Source: Tunicatimonas pelagia (lineage in GTDB: Bacteria; Bacteroidota; Bacteroidia; Cytophagales; Cyclobacteriaceae). From it: a stretch of 64,000 nt of DNA. The notes beneath the pieces are model-generated. The model worked only from the letters and a program-made list of their open reading frames with translations, did not search any database and was not told the origin of the DNA. Location: assembly GCF_030506325.1 (NCBI RefSeq), contig NZ_CP120683.1:3423001-3487000 (forward strand). The letters run 5' to 3'. This document shows positions 1-8,055 of the stretch, piece by piece; the stretch's first letter is position 1; every line of letters begins with the position of its first letter. A program made the position numbers and the translations under genes.

Positions 1-2
1 TC

Positions 3-374
3 AATAACCACTTTTTTCTGGAAAATGACTATGCCGTATCCTACCTAGATTTTCTTAAACAGCGGGCCAGCCGCTACTACATTCAAGCACTGGAAGATTG
101 TGAGCTATTAACCTTTAGTGCCAGGGCCCTTCAACACGCTTACGATCAGTCTAAAAACTGGGAACGCTTCGGGCGACTGATTTCCGAAAGCGTATACGCC
201 ACCGCTACCAACCGATTTGAGTCCTTCCTCTTCCTATCTGCCAAAGAGCGGTACTTGCAGATGCTAGACGATTACCCTCGCTTTATTCAACGCATTCCGC
301 TTTACCACTTGGCCTCTTACCTTGGCATCGAGCGTGAAAGCCTCAGCCGCATCCGCAAAGAATTAGCCCGATAG
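3..374 (+). CDS. Crp/Fnr-family transcriptional regulator, C-terminal part
   Basis: The frame is open from the window edge to a TAG at 372, giving about 123 residues; the N-terminus and most of the cyclic-nucleotide-binding-like barrel lie outside. The visible part runs from the end of the effector domain through the long dimerisation helix to a winged helix-turn-helix. The segment LASYLGIERESLSRIRKELAR is the DNA-recognition helix typical of Bacteroidota Crp/Fnr proteins. It would bind DNA as a dimer; the effector cannot be judged. It lies 162 bp upstream of a reductase gene on the same strand, and a palindrome lies between them (454-466), so it may control that gene (inference). Confidence 0.85.
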   Translation, partial: NNHFFLENDYAVSYLDFLKQRASRYYIQALEDCELLTFSARALQHAYDQSKNWERFGRLISESVYATATNRFESFLFLSAKERYLQMLDDYPRFIQRIPLYHLASYLGIERESLSRIRKELAR

Positions 375-436
375 CCTCGGAGAAGGGAGGATGGAAAAAG
401 AAAAATATATTCCGTTCTCCCTCCTCCGTTTTCCCT

Positions 437-450
437 TTTCCGGTCTCCGT
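437..450 (+). repeat. Intergenic copy of a 14-bp repeat in a pyrimidine-rich patch
   Basis: The sequence TTTCCGGTCTCCGT occurs here and again, identical over 14 bases, at 25318-25331. Both copies sit between genes and follow C/T-rich runs of the type TTCTCCCTCCTCCG. Shorter relatives (TTTCCGGTTTCCG) are seen at about 1575 and 25662. It may be a small dispersed repeat; two exact copies are weak evidence. Confidence 0.4.
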
Positions 451-453
451 TTA

Positions 454-499
454 ATGTAACATACATCAATTTTTAGGAGAATTGAGCGCACTACCTTTG
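454..499 (+). promoter_or_regulatory. Probable promoter and operator upstream of the NmrA-like gene
   Basis: TACCTTTG at 492-499 matches the Bacteroidota -7 element TAnnTTTG exactly, but no TTTG is found at the -33 spacing. In its place is the palindrome ATGTA-ACA-TACAT at 454-466, centred about 45 bp before the expected transcription start near 505. A weak -33 with a palindrome at this position is the usual arrangement of an activator-dependent promoter. The neighbouring Crp/Fnr gene is the obvious candidate activator (inference). Confidence 0.45.
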
Positions 500-536
500 A
501 AGTGTTGATTAATTATTCACTTTAAAGCACACTATC

Positions 537-1358
537 ATGAAAAGCAAGGTATTAGTTCTCGGCAGCACTGGTCTTATTGGTCGTATCGTCACTCAGCAGT
601 TAGTTACGGATGATTTTTTGGTAAAAGTCTTGGCTCGTAATCCAGCGAAAGCTGAAAAGATGTTTGGCAACCAAGTTGAAATTATTTCGGGTGATGCTAT
701 TAACCGTGAGAACCTGAAAGCAGCACTGACAGATTGCGAGCAGGTTCACATCAGTTTGAGCCAACCGGCGGAGCTAGTTGCTGTGCGGCACGTAGTTTCG
801 CTAACAACCGAACTTTCACTGCAAAAAATATCCTACGTATCGGGCTCTACCGTTTCGGAAGAAAATAACTTTTTCCCTATGATAAAGGATAAGCTTGAGG
901 CGGAGCAGTTAATTCAAGGTTCGGGAGTGCCCTATCAGATTTTTAAACCTACTATTTTTCGGGAAGCACTGGCTAATTTTGTGAATAACGGACGGGCTTC
1001 CGTTTTGGGAAAACAAACTCGGCCCTATCATTTAGTTTCGGGACAAGAGTTTGCCCGACTAGTTTCGCAGGAGCTTTTGAAAGAAGAGAATTTTTACCAG
1101 AAGATTTTTGGTAAGCAATCGGTCACCTTAAATAAGGCTCTAGAAGAATATTGTACTCAGCACCATCCGCAGATTAAAAAGGTAACAAATTTGCCCTACG
1201 GCATAGCAAAGTTTATTGCTTGGCTTACCCGAACCCCAACTCTTAAAGAAGCTGCTAATTTTTTTGCTTATTTAGAAAAGGTGGGTGAGGGTTATCCGGA
1301 AGAAAAACAGAGTACGATTTCTAAACAGTCAGGGCGGTTAGGATTAGTAGCTGCCTGA
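537..1358 (+). CDS. NmrA-like NAD(P)-binding reductase (atypical SDR)
   Basis: A 273-residue cytoplasmic protein beginning with a beta strand and the dinucleotide-binding loop GSTGLIG (residues 9-15), the GxxGxxG signature of atypical short-chain dehydrogenases of the NmrA/HSCARG type. The substrate-binding C-terminal half is poorly conserved and there is no clear YxxxK pair, so it could be a redox sensor or quinone reductase rather than a standard dehydrogenase. It is transcribed alone, after a Crp/Fnr gene, from a promoter with a near-perfect -7 box. There is no Shine-Dalgarno, as is usual in this phylum. Family is fairly sure; substrate is unknown. Confidence 0.8.
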   Translation: MKSKVLVLGSTGLIGRIVTQQLVTDDFLVKVLARNPAKAEKMFGNQVEIISGDAINRENLKAALTDCEQVHISLSQPAELVAVRHVVSLTTELSLQKISYVSGSTVSEENNFFPMIKDKLEAEQLIQGSGVPYQIFKPTIFREALANFVNNGRASVLGKQTRPYHLVSGQEFARLVSQELLKEENFYQKIFGKQSVTLNKALEEYCTQHHPQIKKVTNLPYGIAKFIAWLTRTPTLKEAANFFAYLEKVGEGYPEEKQSTISKQSGRLGLVAA

Positions 1359-1474
1359 GGTATTTTTCCCTCTCTGCATTTGGGCATTTGTATGTTTGAG
1401 AAAACTACGCGGGCATAAATGCCTGAATGCAGCCTACCACCCCGCTCAAGCATAGTAAAATTTCATTTCTGCCG

Positions 1475-1507
1475 CTTGTAATCCTAGCACTGTTTTTTGT
1501 ACCTTCG
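1475..1507 (+). promoter_or_regulatory. Probable uvrA promoter
   Basis: CTTG at 1475-1478 and TACCTTCG at 1500-1507 are separated by 21 bp, close to the Bacteroidota consensus TTTG-N(19-21)-TAnnTTTG (7 of 8 in the -7 box). Transcription would begin near 1513, giving a leader of about 105 nt to the uvrA ATG at 1621. Confidence 0.5.
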
Positions 1508-1620
1508 GAACCCTTTCTCTTTAATACTTATTCTAAGTAGTAGAAAGAAAATTGCTGTTCGGTTTCCGGTCGTCTTTTTCCGGTTTCCGCCCACAGCTTC
1601 GCTTAATTCCGATTGAATTT

Positions 1621-4509
1621 ATGGCTACCGAAAACCTAACCGTAGAAAGAACCGATACTGCCGCAGATTTGGCGATAGTACCCCCTGAGTACGACCAAGA
1701 AACCATCGAGATCTTTGGGGCACGCGAGCATAACCTTAAAACTATTGATGTAACGCTACCGCGCAATAAGCTCATTGTAATTACCGGAATTAGCGGTAGC
1801 GGAAAATCATCCTTAGCTTTTGATACTATCTACGCCGAAGGGCAGCGCCGCTACATGGAGAGCTTTTCGGCCTACGCCCGTTCCTTTATCGGTAACTTAC
1901 AACGGCCTGAAGTGGATAAAATTAATGGACTGAGTCCCGTTATCTCCATTGAGCAGAAGACTACTTCTAAAAATCCGCGCTCTACCGTAGGCACCGTTAC
2001 TGAAATCTACGATTTTATGCGACTGCTCTACGCCCGGGCATCAGAAGCCTACTCTTACGAAACGGGTAAGAAAATGGAGCGACAGAGCGAGGAGCAGATT
2101 ATTGACCGGATTATGGATGATTTTGCGGGGAGCAAGCTCATTATTCTGGCTCCCATTGTGAAAGGTCGCAAAGGCCACTACCGTGAACTCTTTCAGCAGG
2201 TGCGGAAAATGGGTTTCGCTAAGGTGCGGGTTGACGGTGCAATTGTGGATTTGACACCTAAAATGCAGGTAGACCGCTACAAAACTCACGATATTGAGAT
2301 TGTGGTTGATCGGGTGATCGTGCGCGACGATGATCGCTACCGCATTGCCGAATCAATCAAGACCGCGCTGATGCACGGGAAAGGAATTATTATGATCGAC
2401 GATACTAAGGGTAATGTACAGCACCTTTCTAAGTATCTGATGGACCCAGAAACCGGGCTAGCTTATGACGAACCTGCCCCCAATACGTTCTCCTTCAACT
2501 CGCCCTACGGCATGTGCCCCACCTGTAGTGGAATAGGAGCTATTCAAAAATTTTCGGAAGAGGCTATTTTCCCCAACGAAAAACTTAGCATTCGCCAGGG
2601 AGGGATTGCTCCATTAGGAGAGTACCGCGACATCTGGATTTTTAAGAAATTAGAAGCAGTACTGAAGCGACATAAAGTAAAACTAACCACTAAAATTGAA
2701 GAATTACCGGAGAAAGTTCGGGAGATCATTATGCACGGCGATACTAAACCGGTTTCGGTTAAATCAGTCAAGTACGCAGGTTCTACGTACGACACTGTGT
2801 TTGAAGGTATCACGGGCTATCTGGAAAAGCAGGAGGAAACCGGAACCGATAAAACGCAAAAGTGGGTCAAACAATTTATGACTAGCACCACCTGCCCTGA
2901 TTGTGAAGGCACCCGATTAAAGAAAGAATCTCGCTACTTTAAAATTGCTGGTAAAAATATCGCTGAGCTAGCCCAGCTAAATATTGACGATCTGCAAGCT
3001 TGGTTTGAAAACCTGGAAGAACGCTTAACCGATCGGCAGCGGCTCATTGGGGGCGAAGTACTGAAAGAAATCCGGAAGCGTATTGGCTTTTTGGTTGACG
3101 TAGGCTTAACCTATCTTATGCTAGATCGGCCACTGCGAACGCTCTCGGGCGGAGAAGCCCAGCGCATTCGGCTAGCTACGCAAATTGGAACCCAACTCGT
3201 AGGCGTACTTTATATTCTGGACGAACCTAGCATTGGCCTGCACCAGCGCGATAATGTGAAACTGATTAAGGCTCTGCAAGATTTGCGCGACTTGGGTAAC
3301 ACGGTCATTGTCGTAGAGCACGACAAAGATATGATGCTGCAAGCTGACTACATCATCGATATTGGCCCCGGGGCCGGGCGGCACGGTGGTCGGGTAATTG
3401 CGGCGGGTAGTCCCGAAGAATTCTTGAAGCAAGGCGGTATCACTGCTGATTATTTGAAAGGCAGCCGCGCCATTGAAACTCCTGCCACACGGCGAAAGGG
3501 AAGTGGAAAGAAGCTGGTACTAACCGGAGCGAGAGGTCATAATCTAAAAAAGGTAAAGCTTACGTTGCCCCTAGGAAAAATGATCTGCGTAACCGGAGTA
3601 TCCGGCAGTGGAAAATCCACTCTGATTCACGAAACCTTGTTCCCGTTGCTGAGCAAGCACTTCTACCGCTCTTACGCTGAGCCTTGTCCCTTCAATACCA
3701 TTAAAGGAGTAGAACATCTGGATAAAGTGATTGAAGTAGACCAAGCTCCTATTGGGCGTACCCCGCGTTCTAACCCGGCTACTTACACCGGAGTATTTAC
3801 GGATATTCGGGCGTTATTTTCTGAACTACCGGAAGCAAAAATTCGGGGTTATAAACCGGGGCGGTTTTCCTTTAATGTGAAAGGGGGGCGCTGCGAAACC
3901 TGCCAGGGCGGAGGGATGCAACTTATTGAGATGGACTTTCTGCCGGATGTACATGTGCCCTGCCCTACCTGTAAAAGCCGTCGCTATAACCGGGAAACCT
4001 TAGAAATTCGTTTTAAAGGAAAGTCTATTTCGGATGTGCTGGATATGACGGTAGAGCAAGCGGTAGAGTTTTTTGAAAACCAACCCCGCATTCTGCGGAA
4101 AATTCAAACCCTGCAAGATGTTGGCCTAGGGTACATCACGCTGGGGCAGCATGCCACCACTCTTTCGGGCGGGGAAGCACAACGGGTGAAACTAGCCACT
4201 GAACTCTCTAAGAAAGACACTGGGCAAACGCTCTACATTCTGGATGAGCCCACCACCGGCTTACATTTTCAGGATATTCAGCATTTGCTAGATGTACTCA
4301 ATAAGCTAGTGGATAAGGGCAATACTGTACTTATTATTGAGCATAACCTAGATGTGGTGAAAGTAGCCGATCATGTTATCGATCTTGGCCCCGAAGGCGG
4401 CAGCAATGGCGGTCAGATTATTTGCGAGGGTACCCCCGAAGTGGTGGCTAAATGTGCAACTGGATATACCGCTCAATTTTTACGAGAAGAATTAGCTCCG
4501 TCAAGCTGA
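1621..4509 (+). CDS. uvrA: Excinuclease ABC subunit A (UvrA)
   Basis: DNA-damage recognition ATPase of nucleotide excision repair, 962 residues from the ATG at 1621. The frame is open back to 1552, but that extension (LFGFRSSF...) looks like translated leader, while MATENLT fits a UvrA start. It has two ABC modules: Walker A GISGSGKSS (about residue 56) and GVSGSGKST, each with an LSGGEAQR signature and a Walker B of the ILDEP type. The UvrB-binding segment after the first Walker A is present. The C-terminal zinc finger is complete (CETC about residue 758, CPTC about 780). The first zinc site shows only one CxxC pair (CPTC, 299-302); the preceding CPxCG pair is absent. Bacteroidota often carry more than one uvrA, so this may be a variant paralogue. 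Confidence 0.95.
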   Translation: MATENLTVERTDTAADLAIVPPEYDQETIEIFGAREHNLKTIDVTLPRNKLIVITGISGSGKSSLAFDTIYAEGQRRYMESFSAYARSFIGNLQRPEVDKINGLSPVISIEQKTTSKNPRSTVGTVTEIYDFMRLLYARASEAYSYETGKKMERQSEEQIIDRIMDDFAGSKLIILAPIVKGRKGHYRELFQQVRKMGFAKVRVDGAIVDLTPKMQVDRYKTHDIEIVVDRVIVRDDDRYRIAESIKTALMHGKGIIMIDDTKGNVQHLSKYLMDPETGLAYDEPAPNTFSFNSPYGMCPTCSGIGAIQKFSEEAIFPNEKLSIRQGGIAPLGEYRDIWIFKKLEAVLKRHKVKLTTKIEELPEKVREIIMHGDTKPVSVKSVKYAGSTYDTVFEGITGYLEKQEETGTDKTQKWVKQFMTSTTCPDCEGTRLKKESRYFKIAGKNIAELAQLNIDDLQAWFENLEERLTDRQRLIGGEVLKEIRKRIGFLVDVGLTYLMLDRPLRTLSGGEAQRIRLATQIGTQLVGVLYILDEPSIGLHQRDNVKLIKALQDLRDLGNTVIVVEHDKDMMLQADYIIDIGPGAGRHGGRVIAAGSPEEFLKQGGITADYLKGSRAIETPATRRKGSGKKLVLTGARGHNLKKVKLTLPLGKMICVTGVSGSGKSTLIHETLFPLLSKHFYRSYAEPCPFNTIKGVEHLDKVIEVDQAPIGRTPRSNPATYTGVFTDIRALFSELPEAKIRGYKPGRFSFNVKGGRCETCQGGGMQLIEMDFLPDVHVPCPTCKSRRYNRETLEIRFKGKSISDVLDMTVEQAVEFFENQPRILRKIQTLQDVGLGYITLGQHATTLSGGEAQRVKLATELSKKDTGQTLYILDEPTTGLHFQDIQHLLDVLNKLVDKGNTVLIIEHNLDVVKVADHVIDLGPEGGSNGGQIICEGTPEVVAKCATGYTAQFLREELAPSS

Positions 4510-4564
4510 CCAAAAGCTCTACCAAATAAGCAAAGTACTTATTCGTTCCTGAAAGTATTGTCTA

Positions 4565-4587
4565 TTAGAAAAGTAATACGTTTCTAA
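4565..4587 (+). terminator. Weak hairpin after uvrA
   Basis: TTAGAAA at 4565-4571 and TTTCTAA at 4581-4587 form a perfect 7-bp stem with a 9-nt loop, followed by A/T-rich sequence. It is AT-rich and has no clean T-run, so a terminator role for uvrA is possible but weak. Confidence 0.3.
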
Positions 4588-4628
4588 AAATAATTTTATT
4601 AAATAGTCTGATTATTCTCGATAGTCGT

Positions 4629-4661
4629 TTTGGTAAAAATTTACCTGAAAAAGTAACTTTG
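4629..4661 (+). promoter_or_regulatory. Strong promoter match of the Bacteroidota type, far from the next gene
   Basis: TTTG at 4629-4632 and TAACTTTG at 4654-4661 are separated by 21 bp, matching both consensus boxes exactly. The predicted start near 4668 is about 450 nt before the barrel gene at 5119. Confidence 0.5.
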
Positions 4662-5118
4662 TGCGATTATACCACTAACACAGTAGGTTTTTTCGAAAAA
4701 TGGCCAAAATAATAAAGAATACTACATCTATTAAATCTTGAATAATCTGAATAATTCGACTAATTGATTGAATAATACCTTTCTTGAATTAACGTAAAAA
4801 AATACTAAAATATCAGTTGAATTATAATTATATCTAGATTATAGAGAATAATAATCCGCTATTGTGGTAATCTAGTGATCTCTTCTTCTCGCCAAAATTT
4901 CACTTTACTGAGCATTTTTTTTCAAAATTAGTGAAAAAACCGGGCTTTCGCCCCATCTGCTACGCAAGTAGTGAATCAGCATTTTTAGGGGTTTTGATTA
5001 CGTAATAAAGCTGTTGTTTTGTGACAAGCCGCGAAAGAAAAGGATTTAACTGTCAACGTGCATCTTCACCTTTCCGGATTCAAGTGCTAAAGTAGTAACC
5101 CTTTAAACCCAAAAATGT

Positions 5119-5949
5119 ATGACGAAACTTATCAACCAAACACGGCGTAAGGTGCGCCGGATGATGTTAGTACTCCCTCTGGCAGTTTGCTTTATCGCAT
5201 CTCCTGTTTTCGCACAAGATGAAAGCAGCAGCACCAGTTCTGACGGTAGTTCAGAGTCTGGCTCGAGCTTTAGCCTCCCTCTGGAATATGGGCCTAAGAT
5301 TGGTCTTACCTCCAGTGGATTTTACCAAGGCTTTATGACCGGACGCGAACATACCGGCAGTGTCACTGGAGTTGCTATTGGTGGTTTTGCCACCTACTCG
5401 TTACTAGACTTTTTGGATGTATCCGCTGAGCTGCTGTACATGCAACAGGGAGGTACCCGAGTAGAATTGAAAGAGTCCATTGTAGACGAATCTAGTTCTA
5501 ATATTGCTATTACGGGCAACGTGAAGTTGCATAATATAGAATTTCCGGTACTGCTGCGTGCTAGTCTGCCTAATCCGGTAATGGGTATTCGCCCACAGTT
5601 GATCGTGGGGCCTTCTATTGGATTCAATTTTGCTGCGACCCAGTCGCAAGATATTACCTACTTTATAGAGGATGGAGTAATTAGCGACGACCGTACTGGG
5701 CGGGCTCAGTTTTCCGTAACCGATAGTGGCTCGGAGGATGTGCGTTCGGAGTACCGATCAATGCAATACGGACTCAATATTGGATTGGGAGCCGAAATCC
5801 CAACTGGATCTAGTACTTTCTTATTTGATGTGCGTTACCGTTATGGTCTCAATCCAATTAACAACGGATTTGACCCGAACGATCTACTGCGCGACGCTAC
5901 GGACTTACGCTCCAATAGCTTTATATTCTCAGTAGGATTGACCCTTTAA
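5119..5949 (+). CDS. Outer-membrane beta-barrel protein (PorT-like fold)
   Basis: A 276-residue exported protein. A basic N-terminus and hydrophobic stretch end in SPVFAQ, a Bacteroidota-style signal peptide cleaved before the Gln (about residue 33). A Ser/Asp/Gly-rich linker follows (residues 34-50). The rest alternates short amphipathic strands and turns: GPKIGLTSSGF, LLDFLDVSAELLYMQQGG, LLRASLPNP, YRYGLNPI, and a final strand ending SFIFSVGLTL. This matches the outer membrane protein beta-barrel (PorT-type) family. It is 49 bp upstream of a large lipoprotein gene and the two are probably co-transcribed. The specific role is unknown. Confidence 0.8.
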   Translation: MTKLINQTRRKVRRMMLVLPLAVCFIASPVFAQDESSSTSSDGSSESGSSFSLPLEYGPKIGLTSSGFYQGFMTGREHTGSVTGVAIGGFATYSLLDFLDVSAELLYMQQGGTRVELKESIVDESSSNIAITGNVKLHNIEFPVLLRASLPNPVMGIRPQLIVGPSIGFNFAATQSQDITYFIEDGVISDDRTGRAQFSVTDSGSEDVRSEYRSMQYGLNIGLGAEIPTGSSTFLFDVRYRYGLNPINNGFDPNDLLRDATDLRSNSFIFSVGLTL

Positions 5950-5998
5950 TCAAAGTAATAACAAATTCTATTATTTAACTTTAAATCAAACCCAAAAG

Positions 5999-7882
5999 AT
6001 GAACACTAAGAATTGGTTCACCACCCTGCTAGGAGCTGGCGTTGTTGTCAGTGGACTAGCCCTCTCATCGTGTGAGGATGAATTTACCGAAGCCGACGCC
6101 ATTGCCGCTCAGGACTCAACCCTGACTGCCCTAAAGCGTTTGGAAAATGAGCAAGCATTAGCTGAAAATCTGCAACAGGACTCATTAGACCGAGTTGGAG
6201 CAATCATCAACTACAATGTAACTGTAATAAATGGCGGTAGTGATAATACCCGAGCCCGAACTGAAGGCGAGAGCTTTGCTAGCGGGGTAACGGTTACTTT
6301 AGTGCAAGGTGGAGAACCTATTGAGGTGACCACGAATGAGTCAGGCGTAGCTGCTTTTACTAATCTAAAAGAAGGTGAAGTGGCAGTAACGATTGAAGCT
6401 GCCGATCATACTACAGCGACGTATACAACAAGACTTCAAGATTTTACAGGAGATCTAGAGAGTACTGTTGGAACTACTGTCCCTATCTTTCCTACTACTG
6501 TAGCGGCTGGGGCTTCTGAAATCAGTGGCAAAGTATGGGCTGAGACTGATTTGACTAATGATACTCGTGAAGCTGCCACTGGAGCTGTAGTGAGAGCAAC
6601 ACTCAACGTACAATCAGTTATGAGCCTGTATGGCAATCTTAATCGGGGTCTAGCCGATGTACAGACCCTCACTTACTCTAATTTCGTTATTACAGATACC
6701 GTTGACGCGGAGGGTAATTATACACTAGTAGTTCCCAATGGTAATGCTACGGATGGTAATGGGTTGCTTGGTAGTGCTCTTACTCTAGACTTTTTGCCCT
6801 TTACTGCTAATCAAACTCTGGTAGTGGAGCAAGGCGACTCACTAGCCGTAGTAACTCGTGAAGCTATTTTTGGCGATGGAACAGCCTTCGATGTTGATTT
6901 TCTTCCTAGTGTATCAGTAGATATTGCTGCCCCAGTGAACAGTGCTAGTGGCTTTGAGTTAGGTACTAAAGCGAATCGTACTTTACTATCAAGTTTCTCA
7001 GCGGTAGCTTTGCTTAATGGTGGTCAAGATTATGCTTCAGGTGATATTCTCTACTTTGGAGAGGATGCTGACGGAAATAAAGCTGGCTTTACTGTAGGTA
7101 GTGTAGACGCCAATGGAAGTATAATAACTCTTAATGGAATTGATAATGATGTTGATGCAACTGGTACTAACGCTACATATAGTACTGAGCCAGGTTTTGA
7201 TGGCACAGATGGTAGTGGTACGGGTGCAGTCTTTGATCTTCGCTTTCAAACCACTTACAATATATTTGTGACTAATCGGGGAGAAGGGTACTTCACTACT
7301 CCAATTGTGACTGCATCAGCGATGGATTATAACGGCTCCACTCTGGTAAACGTGGCGGACGCGGATATGGCTTCTGGCTCTAATCCAATAGCCTCTTTAG
7401 CTGGAAGAACAATTGTAGTTGATAACAGAATTGTGCCGTCTAACAGCAATGCTGATACAATTGCTACTACTGGTGCTTTAGCTAGTGCTCCTACATTAAC
7501 TGTAATGGCACCCGAAGTACGCAAGGCAGTAATTGATGTAACTGGTATTGGTATCAACAACAATGGTGAGATTACCAGCATTAGCTTTGATGATAATGGT
7601 GCTGGATACACCTCGGCTCCTACAGTAACCATTAATGCCTTAGGTGGAATGGGTACTGGTGCAACTGGTATCGCAACTATTGATGCTAGTGGCGAAGTAA
7701 GCGGAATCGTAATCACTAACGGTGGTTCTGGTTATGTTGAGAATATCAATGATATAGATGGCCCATCTGGTTCTGCTAGTCAGAATGCTAGTGATTCAGG
7801 TGTACCTTCGGTAGCTAACGTTAAGCCAGGCTCAGCCGGCATTAACAAAAACTTCAACTATGGCACTGGTAAGCGTGACTAA
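5999..7882 (+). CDS. Large lipoprotein with a carboxypeptidase-like domain and GxGY repeats
   Basis: A 627-residue lipoprotein: signal peptide with lipobox ALSSC, Cys25 being the lipidated residue. A short helical segment (30-65) is followed by a carboxypeptidase-regulatory-like fold (about 70-150: SGVTVTLVQGG, VTTNESGVAAFTNLKEG). The second half has irregular repeats centred on GxGY-like motifs at about 341 (GGQDYASGD), 428 (GEGYFTTPIV), 534 (GAGYTSAPTV) and 576 (GSGYVENI), separated by Gly/Ala/Thr-rich strands. Such repeats occur in long surface proteins of many bacteria. Codon use is repetitive but in keeping with its neighbours. It shares a transcript with the upstream barrel protein and ends at a strong terminator. 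A cell-surface structural or adhesive role is inference. Confidence 0.7.
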   Translation: MNTKNWFTTLLGAGVVVSGLALSSCEDEFTEADAIAAQDSTLTALKRLENEQALAENLQQDSLDRVGAIINYNVTVINGGSDNTRARTEGESFASGVTVTLVQGGEPIEVTTNESGVAAFTNLKEGEVAVTIEAADHTTATYTTRLQDFTGDLESTVGTTVPIFPTTVAAGASEISGKVWAETDLTNDTREAATGAVVRATLNVQSVMSLYGNLNRGLADVQTLTYSNFVITDTVDAEGNYTLVVPNGNATDGNGLLGSALTLDFLPFTANQTLVVEQGDSLAVVTREAIFGDGTAFDVDFLPSVSVDIAAPVNSASGFELGTKANRTLLSSFSAVALLNGGQDYASGDILYFGEDADGNKAGFTVGSVDANGSIITLNGIDNDVDATGTNATYSTEPGFDGTDGSGTGAVFDLRFQTTYNIFVTNRGEGYFTTPIVTASAMDYNGSTLVNVADADMASGSNPIASLAGRTIVVDNRIVPSNSNADTIATTGALASAPTLTVMAPEVRKAVIDVTGIGINNNGEITSISFDDNGAGYTSAPTVTINALGGMGTGATGIATIDASGEVSGIVITNGGSGYVENINDIDGPSGSASQNASDSGVPSVANVKPGSAGINKNFNYGTGKRD

Positions 7883-7920
7883 CTAGTTAATTGACGATTA
7901 ATCAGTACTTAGAAACAAAA

Positions 7921-7947
7921 AGCCTTCCTTCGGGAGGGCTTTTTTTA
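7921..7947 (+). terminator. Strong intrinsic terminator
   Basis: AGCCTTCC and GGAGGGCT pair around a TTCG tetraloop (8-bp stem with one G-T pair, 7921-7940), followed by seven T residues. It ends the barrel-lipoprotein transcription unit. Confidence 0.9.
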
Positions 7948-8055
7948 TTCGAGTTAACATTTGATAAGTTTCTGCCGAATAAAGATAAAAGCTATCTAAT
8001 AGTATCAAAACTAACGAAGTCTCCCCAACTTTCTAAACATGGCTGGTTTAGCTCT

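Larger units (their letters stand above)
4510..5118. other. 609-bp AT-rich intergenic region between uvrA and the barrel gene
   Basis: I see no convincing coding frame on either strand. It holds a small hairpin after uvrA (4565-4587) and a good promoter match at 4629-4661. There is also a short GGGC-TTTC-GCCC stem near 4945. The distance from the promoter to the next start codon, about 450 nt, is unusually long and leaves room for a structured leader or a small RNA. Confidence 0.5.

Noticed and set aside
1552-1620. Upstream extension of uvrA
   Set aside because: The frame is open, but the 23 residues do not look like UvrA and the start codon is not ATG; MATENLT at 1621 fits the family start.
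7327-7716. 129-residue antisense frame in the repeat lipoprotein
   Set aside because: Low-complexity shadow of the Gly/Ala/Thr-rich gene on the other strand.
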